A DNA stretch of 5,519 nucleotides, from positions 1 to 5,519 of the forward strand of contig CAYZZX010000101.1 in assembly GCA_964483085.1 (NCBI GenBank), in the 5' to 3' direction. The DNA is from JALHFZ01 sp964483085 (GTDB lineage: Bacteria > Synergistota > Synergistia > Synergistales > Aminobacteriaceae). The notes beneath the pieces were generated by a model. The model did no database searches and was not told the DNA's origin. It saw only the letters and a list, made by a program, of their open reading frames with translations. Positions within the stretch are counted from its first letter, which is position 1. Each line of letters starts with the position of its first letter. Of the stretch, positions 1 through 5,487 are shown piece after piece. The position numbers and the translations under genes are program-made.

Positions 1-927
1 ACGGAGATGAAGGATTTTCAGGTCATCCGGGACCAGGTCTTCTCTCAGTCCCAGGGGATCGTGACGAAGACGGATATTCTCAGAGAATGGACCGACAGCG
101 ACGGAATCTTCCATATCACCGCGTCGTGCACCGTCTCCACGAAAACCCTTGACGGCGTTCTCGGCCCTGCGGTCATCTCCGCCCTGGGGAACCCCCGGGT
201 GCTCGTCCTCGTGGACGAGGTGGTGGAGGGAGAACGGCAGTTCCTCTCCACTGCGGAGGGTGCAGTGCTGCGGGCCTTCGAGAAAGCCGGCTACCTGATG
301 GTGGACCCGACCCAGGCGGAGGCGATTCAGAAGGGAGAACTCGAGGCAGCGAAGGCCTCGGGAGACGCGGCCCTTCTTTCGGACGTGGCGAAAAAATTCC
401 GCTCCGACGTGCTCATCTACGGCAAGGCCCAGGCGAATTCCTACACGAAACAGAAGATCTCCGGGGTCACCCTCTACGGCGTCCGCTCCCAGCTTCAGCT
501 CAAGGCCATCCTCGCCTCCACGGCCTACGGCATGGGAACGGAGATGGCTGAGCATAAGGACAAGGGGACCTCCCCCGGAGACGGTGCCGTCAAGGGTTTT
601 TCAGCCCTCGGGCCGGATCTGGCGAAAGAGCTGATCCACAAGGTAGCCTACGCCCTGGTGAGCGGAACGGCGGGGGGCATTCCCGGAAGAACCTTCAAGA
701 TCACCGTGGCGAACCTTTCCTTCGGAGAGGCCCGCAGCATAAGGGAAAATATGGAGAAGGCTCCCGGCGTCATCGGAGCCTACCAGCGCTCCTACGGAAA
801 CAAACGCCTTGAGATGGACGTGGTGACGGAAAAATCGGCCGAGGAGACCGCGGCCCTTCTTGAAACCCTCGGCATAGAGATCACCGGGCTGACTGCCGGG
901 ACGCTGGAAGGAACGAAGACGCAATGA
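1..927 (+). CDS. 5'-partial FlgT-N/LPP20-like plus CsgG-like envelope protein
   Basis: The frame is open from base 1. The first ATG (base 7) has no usable ribosome binding site (GGAG directly abuts it) and lies inside a domain, so the true start and signal peptide are upstream. Residues are numbered from that ATG. Residues 1-52 look like the C-terminal half of a FlgT-N/LPP20-type module (pattern I-x-D-x-V-x-S-x-S-x-G-I-V, then a strand ending in the SCTVS region). Residues 64-218 resemble a CsgG/FlgT-middle alpha/beta module: a strand VLVLVDE, a helix, GY-x-x-VD at 95-100, and DVLIYGK at 134-140. Residues 228-302 form a separate beta-alpha-beta-beta-alpha-beta-like domain also present in gene 3. 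The role is unknown; the family is periplasmic or outer-membrane associated. The stop TGA overlaps the next ATG by four bases, implying coupled translation. The family call is by pattern recognition only. Confidence 0.75.
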   Translation, partial: TEMKDFQVIRDQVFSQSQGIVTKTDILREWTDSDGIFHITASCTVSTKTLDGVLGPAVISALGNPRVLVLVDEVVEGERQFLSTAEGAVLRAFEKAGYLMVDPTQAEAIQKGELEAAKASGDAALLSDVAKKFRSDVLIYGKAQANSYTKQKISGVTLYGVRSQLQLKAILASTAYGMGTEMAEHKDKGTSPGDGAVKGFSALGPDLAKELIHKVAYALVSGTAGGIPGRTFKITVANLSFGEARSIRENMEKAPGVIGAYQRSYGNKRLEMDVVTEKSAEETAALLETLGIEITGLTAGTLEGTKTQ

Positions 928-1373
928 AAAAATGCCTGTACCTCCTTCTTTTGCTGGTGTTTTTCCTTCCCTCCCACGCGGAGGGGGCGCTGACGGAGGA
1001 GCAGCTCCAGACGATCTGGAGGAATAACGGCGCGGTGGAGGGCATTCAGGTCTTCCGCTACGGCGTGGTGGACTGGCAGGGAGGCTCTGTCGCCGCCGAA
1101 GGGCGGGCTCCGGTCCGTTCGCCCACCCCCTCCTCCCGACTTCTCGCGAAACGGGCGGCCCTCACCGACGCCCGGAGAAACCTTCTCTTTCTGCTCTATG
1201 AGATGAAATTCGGCCTCCCGGAAAAGCTCTCCTCCATTGAAGTTCAGGGGGAGCTGGTGGAGGACCGGATCGATTATCTCGGTGTGCGGGACGGGATCTC
1301 CATTGTGGGAGTGACCGTTCCCCTTGACCGGTTTCTCTCCGAAAGCCTCATCTTCAGCGGAACGGCGAGGTGA
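924..1373 (+). CDS. Small secreted LPP20/FlgT-N-like protein
   Basis: 149 residues. The start ATG overlaps the stop of the upstream gene (ATGA), with AAGGA at 908-912 eleven bases before it. Residues 1-22 are a signal peptide: KK, a long Leu/Val/Phe core, and a cleavage region SHAEGA. No lipobox is present; Cys4 lies in the n-region. The mature part contains a glycine-rich strand (VAAEGRAPV), a helix with AKRAALTDARRNLL (residues 75-88), and a final strand pair ending in VGVTVPL. The A-x-R-A-A-x-x-D-A-R-x-x-L signature is typical of LPP20 and FlgT N-terminal modules, which occur in secreted or outer-membrane proteins. It is followed almost immediately by a CsgG-like gene, so the pair restates the domain order of gene 1. 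The biochemical role is unknown. Confidence 0.75.
   Translation: MKKCLYLLLLLVFFLPSHAEGALTEEQLQTIWRNNGAVEGIQVFRYGVVDWQGGSVAAEGRAPVRSPTPSSRLLAKRAALTDARRNLLFLLYEMKFGLPEKLSSIEVQGELVEDRIDYLGVRDGISIVGVTVPLDRFLSESLIFSGTAR
1367..1370 (+). promoter_or_regulatory. Ribosome binding site choosing ATG 1379
   Basis: GAGG lies eight bases before the ATG at 1379. The longer alternative start, GTG at 1370, overlaps this motif and has no site of its own at a good distance. ATG 1379 also gives a more ordinary signal peptide, so it is preferred. Confidence 0.5.
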
Positions 1374-1378
1374 GAGGA

Positions 1379-2182
1379 ATGGGACGCCCCGGAACTATAA
1401 CTCTCGGAGGAATTCTCTTTTTGTGCATGATCCTCCTCCTTCCCGCTCCTTCAGCAGAAGGGGCCGCCCTGCCAAAGGGGAAGACCATCGCGGTGCTCGT
1501 ACAGGGTGTCCCCGCTCATGCGGCATCCGCCCGGGCCATCTTCCTCCGGGCTCTGCTGAACGGAGGGTACAAGGCGGTGGACGAGAAACAGCTCGAACGG
1601 ATCCGCGCGAGCAAAGCGGCCGCCCTCGCCCTCGACGGAAACGTGGAGGCCATTCTGAAGCTGGGGCGGACCTACGGTTTCGGAGTTCTCGTCTCGGGGC
1701 GGATAACGGTTCCTCCCGCAGTGAAGAACGAATTCGGCCTCTTCACCGCCACCGCCACCGCTGCGGTGAGCGCATGCACAGCGTCCAACGGCAGGCAGAT
1801 TCTCGCCGGAACCGAGTCGGCCAAGGAGATCGGTTACACCTCCGACGAGGCTTCCCAGAAGGCGGCGGAATCGGCCGCCCGGCGTGTCTCGGCAGTCCTC
1901 CTGGGGCAAAGCCCCGGAGCGGGAGCTGGCCCAGCGGCAGTGAAATACACCCTTTCCGTTTCCCCCGTCCGCTCCTTCGCCGAGGCCCATGGTCTTGCGG
2001 AAAGCTGCCGGGAAGCCGGAGCATCGGAAGCGACCCTTATCCGCTTCTCCGGCGGAAAGGCGGAGCTTGAAGTCTCCTACGGCGGCCCTCTCCGGCAATT
2101 TCTCTCCCTACTTCTGCAGAAGCGCTCAGATCTCAGCGAGGAAACAGCAGCGGGCAATTCGGTCCAACTGAGCAAAAATTAA
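1379..2182 (+). CDS. Secreted CsgG-like protein with C-terminal alpha/beta domain
   Basis: 267 residues from ATG 1379; a GTG at 1370 would add three residues. Residues 1-29 are a signal peptide with hydrophobic core GGILFLCMILLLP and cleavage region PSAEGA, with no lipobox. Residues 34-175 form a CsgG/FlgT-middle-like module aligning by eye with gene 1: a strand KTIAVLVQG, a helix, GY-x-x-VD at 63-68, and GVLVSGR at 102-108. A short Gly/Ala/Pro-rich hinge (176-187) leads to residues 188-267, which resemble the last domain of gene 1. That suggests duplication of a two-domain unit. It is translated directly after gene 2 and ends 19 bases before gene 4. It may be an oligomeric envelope scaffold or pore-like subunit, but no transmembrane beta-hairpin region of true CsgG was identified and the function is unknown. 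Confidence 0.75.
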   Translation: MGRPGTITLGGILFLCMILLLPAPSAEGAALPKGKTIAVLVQGVPAHAASARAIFLRALLNGGYKAVDEKQLERIRASKAAALALDGNVEAILKLGRTYGFGVLVSGRITVPPAVKNEFGLFTATATAAVSACTASNGRQILAGTESAKEIGYTSDEASQKAAESAARRVSAVLLGQSPGAGAGPAAVKYTLSVSPVRSFAEAHGLAESCREAGASEATLIRFSGGKAELEVSYGGPLRQFLSLLLQKRSDLSEETAAGNSVQLSKN

Positions 2183-2184
2183 AG

Positions 2185-2191
2185 AAAAGGA
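2185..2191 (+). promoter_or_regulatory. Ribosome binding site choosing ATG 2202
   Basis: AAAAGGA sits ten bases before ATG 2202 but only one base before the alternative GTG at 2193. The spacing therefore supports the ATG, giving a signal peptide that begins MTISKFK. Confidence 0.55.
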
Positions 2192-2201
2192 CGTGGCGGA
2201 C

Positions 2202-2909
2202 ATGACAATATCCAAATTCAAGGTATCTGTGCTGCTTTGTGCCCTCTGTCTTCTTTTCGCCTGTGCTGGAACAGCCCTGGCGGAAGTTCAGCTTTTCATC
2301 GATGCCAATACCGTTCGCGTGCAGGATCCCACCCTCGGGCAGCACTCCGTCCTCAACGACTTCCGGACGAAGGGGCACCGTACTCATAATCATCTCGCCC
2401 TCGTGTGGAGTGAAAACGACGCCTGGATCTACGACATCCGCACCCATCAGTGGCTTTCCCAGGCGGATTTCCAGACCCTTCTCGGCAGCCTCTCCGACAA
2501 TTTCGCCCTCATATGGAACGCCAACGAGGCGGCGGTCTTCGACGCTAAAAATGCGGTGTGGATCCGGAGCGAACAAATGCCCTGGGAGATCAACGGCGCC
2601 CTTCTCTCCAGAGGGCTTGCAGCTCTCACGGGAGAGGCCGGATTCGTCGTCTATGATCCCGTTCTGAAGGAGTGGCAGTACGCCAACGACTTCGCCGTGA
2701 AAAAGGCCCAGGTAGGCGACTGGCTCGCTGCTGCCTGGGACGACAACGCCGTGGCGATCTACGACCTCACCATGCACCAGTGGGTCCTCCGGGAGGGGTT
2801 ATCCCCCCAGGCCTGCATCATCGACAATAAAAAGATCACCGTCTTCACGGCGAACACGCTCTACACCTACGACGCCATGACCCACCGGTGGAGCGAAAAA
2901 GCCCGCTGA
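2202..2909 (+). CDS. Secreted repeat protein, predicted six-bladed beta-propeller
   Basis: 235 residues. Residues 1-27 are a signal peptide with cleavage after ALA. A weak lipobox-like LFAC ends at Cys21, but signal peptidase I fits better. The mature protein is almost entirely repeats. A motif of hydrophobic strand, Y/F-D, five residues, then W has its Asp at positions 42 (degenerate), 78, 114, 152, 188 and 224, and Trp at 84, 120, 158, 194 and 230, a period of 36-38. Each unit ends in a strand such as LALVWSEN, FALIWNAN or LAAAWDDN. The N-terminal EVQLFIDAN resembles that closing strand, while the last repeat stops after its Trp. That is the pattern expected if the N-terminus completes the last blade. 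Kelch glycine doublets and WD40 motifs are absent. It is probably a periplasmic or surface binding scaffold; the ligand is unknown. Confidence 0.8.
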   Translation: MTISKFKVSVLLCALCLLFACAGTALAEVQLFIDANTVRVQDPTLGQHSVLNDFRTKGHRTHNHLALVWSENDAWIYDIRTHQWLSQADFQTLLGSLSDNFALIWNANEAAVFDAKNAVWIRSEQMPWEINGALLSRGLAALTGEAGFVVYDPVLKEWQYANDFAVKKAQVGDWLAAAWDDNAVAIYDLTMHQWVLREGLSPQACIIDNKKITVFTANTLYTYDAMTHRWSEKAR

Positions 2910-2934
2910 TGCCTCTTTCAAAAGGGCTCTCAGG

Positions 2935-4119
2935 ATGAAGACAGTCTTGAATCGGTGGAACAGACTGAACCGCCTCTCGTTCTTTCTTCTCGCAGCTCTC
3001 CTGCTTCCGGCAGTGCTGGCCTCCCGCCCCTGCCAGGCCGCTCCCCTTTCCGTGGCCGTGGCTCCCTTCCTCTCTCAGGGAGCGAGCTTCCACCTCGGCA
3101 GCGCCCTCAGCGAGATGGTCACAACCGCTCTGGCCGGAAACAGGGACATTACCGTTGTGGAACGCTCCCGCCTCGGTGAGGTGGCTCGAGAGCAGCGCCT
3201 GGCTCTCTCGGGGGTCGTGGAGACTCCCACTGCGGTCAAGGCGGGGAAGCTCGTAGGGGCGAAATATTTCATCCTCGGTGCAGTCAGCCGCTTCGGAGCT
3301 CTTCTCATGGTGACGGCCCGGCTCGTGGATGTGGAAAGCGGGCGAGTTCTCACAAGTTTCGAGCAGACGTCGAAACAGGGGGAGGACGAAATCCCCCTGC
3401 TGTCGAGAAATCTCGCCTCCGAGCTCCATGCCTTTTTCAGCGGGGAGACCCCCGCGCCGGGCGATCCGACGAAGGACTATAAGTATTACCTCTACGAGGC
3501 CCTCGGCTACTACAACCTCGGTGAGTACCGCAAGTCCCTCCCCTTCTGGGAGAAGATGACGAAACTGAGCCCGAAGAACGGCCTCCTCAGCTTCATCGTG
3601 GCGGGTATCTACTTCTCCGCCAACCGCAAATCCGACGCCCTTCTCGCCGCCCAGCAGGCGGTCACGTGGGATCCGAACTTTGCCGAGGCCCACCTCCTCG
3701 TGGGGAAGGCCTGGTTTCTCCTCGGAGATTACCATAAGGCCACACCACCCCTCGACCTGGCTCTTGAGCTCAATCCGAAGCTGACGGAGGCCCTTTTTCT
3801 CAAGGGGGCGGCCTATAAAAACAGAAAGAGGATTGAAGAGGCGGCGGACTATTTCGTTGAGGCGATCGAGACGGATGCAAAATATACCCCCGCCTATCTC
3901 GCCCTCGGACAGCTTCTGCTGGAAAACGGCGCGGCGGAAGAGGCAGCCGGGATACTTCTCGCGGCCCTGAAATTCGAGCCCGGAAACGGCAACCTCCGGT
4001 TTCTGCTCGGCACCGCCCAGATAATGAGAGGAAACGAAACGGGCGCAAGGGAACAGGTCGAGGCCCTGAAGAGCATCGATCCAAAATTAAGCGACACGCT
4101 GAAAAAGCTGTTAGAATAA
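2935..4119 (+). CDS. Secreted CsgG-domain protein with six TPR repeats
   Basis: 394 residues. AAAAGGG at 2920-2926 lies eight bases before the ATG. Residues 1-35 are a signal peptide with two Arg/Asn-rich turns, a Leu/Ala core and cleavage near CQA-A. Cys33 is in no lipobox. Residues 37-168 are a CsgG-type domain: SVAVAPF, a helix, TVVERSRL, RLALSG at 88-93, AGKLVGAKY at 103-111 and ARLVDV at 128-133. Residues 182-385 divide exactly into six 34-residue TPR units starting at 182, 216, 250, 284, 318 and 352, most ending in a P at the expected place (LSPKN, WDPNF, LNPKL, IDPKL). CsgG domains form outer-membrane-associated oligomers in known cases, and TPRs bind peptides or partner proteins. A scaffold that recruits partners is a reasonable inference. 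Its N-terminal half is paralogous to gene 7. Confidence 0.88.
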   Translation: MKTVLNRWNRLNRLSFFLLAALLLPAVLASRPCQAAPLSVAVAPFLSQGASFHLGSALSEMVTTALAGNRDITVVERSRLGEVAREQRLALSGVVETPTAVKAGKLVGAKYFILGAVSRFGALLMVTARLVDVESGRVLTSFEQTSKQGEDEIPLLSRNLASELHAFFSGETPAPGDPTKDYKYYLYEALGYYNLGEYRKSLPFWEKMTKLSPKNGLLSFIVAGIYFSANRKSDALLAAQQAVTWDPNFAEAHLLVGKAWFLLGDYHKATPPLDLALELNPKLTEALFLKGAAYKNRKRIEEAADYFVEAIETDAKYTPAYLALGQLLLENGAAEEAAGILLAALKFEPGNGNLRFLLGTAQIMRGNETGAREQVEALKSIDPKLSDTLKKLLE

Positions 4120-4124
4120 TATTT

Positions 4125-4131
4125 AAAGGAG
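4125..4131 (+). promoter_or_regulatory. Ribosome binding site for the gene-6 signal-peptide start
   Basis: AAAGGAG lies eleven bases before ATG 4143. It is a better match than GGAG at 4274-4277, nine bases before the internal ATG 4287. This supports translation starting at the signal peptide, upstream of the in-frame TGA. Confidence 0.65.
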
Positions 4132-4142
4132 AGTGGTCTACA

Positions 4143-4883
4143 ATGGCACGTAAATTTATCGGGTTTCTGAGCATCGCCCTTTTTGCCTTCGGAATTCTGC
4201 TCGCCCCCTCGGCGAGCTTCGGTTGAAGCGGTGGCGGCGGTAGTGACGGTGGCGGCGGTTCGTCGTCCTCAGCGGAGTCAAAAGCGATGGAAAATTTGAT
4301 AGAGGTCTTTAAGTCCAAGTTCATTCTTGAGGGAAGAGATCTTCAGAAGGCTCTCGATATCTCTGTAGGAGGCACTATTCAAGCCAAGTGCACAGCAGCC
4401 TACCTGGCCGGAGCAAGCCTCATGCGAAGCGGAGAGTACGAGAAGGGACGGGAAATGCTGCTGAAAACCCTTGATGACTGCTACGACGCCCAGGTAAAAC
4501 TCTGGAGCGATATGGAGAAGCTCAGAACCCTTATTGCCGGGGAGCTCGCCCTTCATGCCGGCGACAGGGGCGACTTTGAGACCATTCTCACCGTGGAAAA
4601 GAAACTCGAGAAGGACCTCCCCACGGACAGGCTCCTCGTCCGGGACGCCAAGGGCATCCTCGCAAGCAGAACAAAGCTCGCCGAAGTCCTCCGGTTTCAC
4701 AGGGCTCGGGCCTATTCGGCCTCGGGCAAGACCGCCGAGGCGAAGAATACCCTGAAGGAGCTTCAGTTCGCCTCGGGAAAGGTCTTCGTGGACGGAGAGG
4801 TGACGGGGCTGAAGGATGCCATCGCGAAGCTGAAGATTGAAGTGGACGGCAAGGCTTTTCTCCCCTTCCTGAAGGCCGTCTGA
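4143..4883 (+). CDS. Secreted TPR-like protein with in-frame TGA at codon 28 (candidate selenoprotein)
   Basis: If TGA 4224-4226 is decoded, the product is 246 residues. Residues 1-27 are a clear signal peptide: MARK, the core FIGFLSIALFAFGILLA, then PSASFG. Codon 28 is TGA. Residues 29-43 encode a Gly/Ser linker (two GGGG runs, then SSSS). Residues 49-246 are an uninterrupted, Leu/Ala/Lys/Glu-rich helical domain with two TPR-like helix pairs, around residues 84-113 and 183-209, and Cys83 and Cys114. No known family was recognised. The linker between TGA and ATG 4287 is in frame and coding-like, so the gene most likely starts at 4143. A conventional caller would report only 4287-4883, which lacks a signal peptide, unlike the other complete genes here. 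Readings: selenocysteine; a lipoprotein Cys codon mutated to TGA (pseudogene); or a base error. The terminal stop is also TGA. Confidence 0.6.
4199..4217 (+). other. GC-rich hairpin just upstream of the in-frame TGA
   Basis: GCTCGCC (4199-4205) and GGCGAGC (4211-4217) are perfect inverted repeats, seven base pairs around a five-base loop CCCTC. The hairpin lies within the end of the signal-peptide coding sequence and ends six bases before TGA 4224. No U-tract follows, so it is not a terminator. It may influence ribosome pausing or recoding, or be incidental in GC-rich DNA. Confidence 0.45.
4224..4226 (+). other. In-frame TGA codon: candidate selenocysteine site
   Basis: Codon 28 of the frame opened by ATG 4143. 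It is preceded by SASFG and followed by SGGGGSDGGGG, the position at which many secreted proteins carry a lipidated Cys before a Gly/Ser tether. The -3 to -1 residues S-F-G are a poor lipobox. One base change would give Cys (TGC/TGT), Trp (TGG) or Gly (GGA), so mutation or error cannot be excluded from sequence alone. Confidence 0.5.
4229..4259 (+). repeat. Two 13-base direct repeats encoding the GGGG linker
   Basis: CGGTGGCGGCGGT occurs at 4229-4241 and again at 4247-4259, a period of 18 bases (six codons), encoding two GGGG blocks separated by SD. The in-frame period supports this stretch being translated as a flexible tether directly after the TGA. Confidence 0.85.
4247..4274 (+). promoter_or_regulatory. 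Possible bacterial SECIS-like stem-loop
   Basis: Bases 4251-4258 (GGCGGCGG) pair with 4263-4270 (TCGTCCTC) around a TTCG loop at 4259-4262. Five pairs next to the loop include two G-U, followed by a C-C mismatch and three more pairs, 4250-4252 with 4269-4271. After a G-G mismatch, 4247-4248 pair with 4273-4274. The loop begins 33 bases after the TGA, within the usual range for bacterial SECIS elements. If the closing G-U opens, a G is first in the loop, as the consensus expects. The stem is imperfect and lies in repetitive GC-rich coding sequence, so this is tentative. Confidence 0.3.
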
Positions 4884-4898
4884 TCCGATGAAAGCTGG

Positions 4899-4906
4899 AA
4901 AGGAGG
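4899..4906 (+). promoter_or_regulatory. Strong ribosome binding site for gene 7
   Basis: AAAGGAGG lies seven bases before ATG 4914. It is the strongest Shine-Dalgarno match in the window and suggests the last gene is translated well. Confidence 0.8.
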
Positions 4907-4913
4907 AATCGGA

Positions 4914-5438
4914 ATGAGGGGTCGGTATCAAAATACAGTCCTTTCCGGGCTTCTCAGCATTTTCTTTCTTCTCATGATCTCCCTTCCCGCAAGGGCCGAG
5001 ATGATCATCGCCGTGCCGGACTTCAAAGCGACGGGGTGTATGCCCTGGCTCGGAGGTGCTGTGGCCGAGCAGGTGCGCACCCGCCTCACCGGCAGAGGTC
5101 CCTGGACGCTCCTTGAGGGGGCCCAGATCGCCTCTGTCGGGAAGGAGCACCGCCTCGCGATGTCAGGCCTCGTGGACGATTCCAAGGCAATCTCCGCCGG
5201 AAAGCTCCTTGGAGCCCAGTACCTCATCGTCGGGACGGTGAATGCCACGGGGTCCGTCTTCACCCTCGACGCCCGACTGGTGGACGTGGCAACAGCAGTG
5301 GTCTACTCCGGCTTTCAGGCGGCCTGCTACGAAGGGGAAGAAGGCCTTCCCGAGGCTGCAGCCAATCTCGCAAACGATATCGCCATGGAACTGGGAGGCC
5401 CGGACGTTTCAGAGGACGTTTCAGAGCCCCAGAAATAA
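4914..5438 (+). CDS. Secreted stand-alone CsgG-domain protein
   Basis: 174 residues. Residues 1-28 are a signal peptide with core LLSIFFLLMISLP and cleavage after ARA; there is no lipobox. Residues 31-162 are a CsgG-type domain aligning closely with gene 5: IIAVPDF, RLAMSG at 80-85, AGKLLGAQY at 95-103, ARLVDV at 120-125 and GEEG at 141-144. The protein ends with a short acidic tail. It is much shorter than classical CsgG and lacks the lipidated Cys, so it is probably a soluble periplasmic relative rather than a curli export pore. LpoB-like or other accessory roles of the superfamily are possible but unsupported. Mature cysteines are Cys42 and Cys137, which could pair. It follows gene 6 by 30 bases and is the last gene before the terminator. 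Confidence 0.85.
   Translation: MRGRYQNTVLSGLLSIFFLLMISLPARAEMIIAVPDFKATGCMPWLGGAVAEQVRTRLTGRGPWTLLEGAQIASVGKEHRLAMSGLVDDSKAISAGKLLGAQYLIVGTVNATGSVFTLDARLVDVATAVVYSGFQAACYEGEEGLPEAAANLANDIAMELGGPDVSEDVSEPQK
5403..5426 (+). repeat. 12-base perfect tandem duplication
   Basis: GACGTTTCAGAG is present twice back to back, at 5403-5414 and 5415-5426, encoding DVSE-DVSE in the acidic C-terminal tail of gene 7. The in-frame duplication adds four residues and probably reflects slippage in a region under little constraint. Confidence 0.9.
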
Positions 5439-5452
5439 AAAGGTTTTGTTTC

Positions 5453-5487
5453 GGGAGGGCGGGATTTTCTCCGCCCTCCCCTTTTTT
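5453..5487 (+). terminator. Rho-independent terminator
   Basis: GGGAGGGCGG (5453-5462) and CCGCCCTCCC (5471-5480) form a perfect ten-pair stem around an eight-base loop, followed by a C and six T. It starts 15 bases after the stop of gene 7 and is the only strong terminator seen in the window, so it probably ends the whole operon. The 32 bases after it show no feature. Confidence 0.95.

Noticed and set aside
7..927. ATG at base 7 as the true start of gene 1
   Set aside because: There is no spaced ribosome binding site and no signal peptide, and the start would fall in the middle of a recognisable module. The frame is open to the window edge.
1..2182. Calling genes 1-3 flagellar FlgT
   Set aside because: Only module-level resemblance is visible, with no flagellar neighbour, so a gene symbol would overstate the evidence.
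2202..2282. Lipoprotein signal in gene 4 at LFAC (Cys21)
   Set aside because: Phe at -2 is a poor lipobox, and a standard ALA cleavage site follows six residues later.
2845..3735. Long minus-strand ORF of 296 codons
   Set aside because: It lies opposite the clear signal peptide, CsgG and TPR repeats of gene 5, and its composition is that of an antisense shadow.
4089..4117. Possible promoter before gene 6 with TAGAAT at 4112-4117
   Set aside because: The -10-like hexamer is good, but no acceptable -35 lies 16-18 bases upstream, and it falls in the AT-rich end of gene 5.
4224..4226. General reassignment of TGA to Trp or Gly
   Set aside because: TGA terminates genes 1, 2, 4 and 6 here at sensible positions, including overlapping stop/start junctions, so a genome-wide reassignment is unlikely.
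4287..4883. Gene 6 as an ordinary cytoplasmic protein starting at ATG 4287
   Set aside because: GGAG at 4274-4277 could serve this ATG, so internal initiation remains possible. However, the in-frame signal peptide and linker upstream, with a better ribosome binding site, explain the frame better.
4278..5150. Long minus-strand ORF of 290 codons
   Set aside because: It is antisense to genes 6 and 7 and shows no domain motif; it is a shadow of GC-rich codon use.
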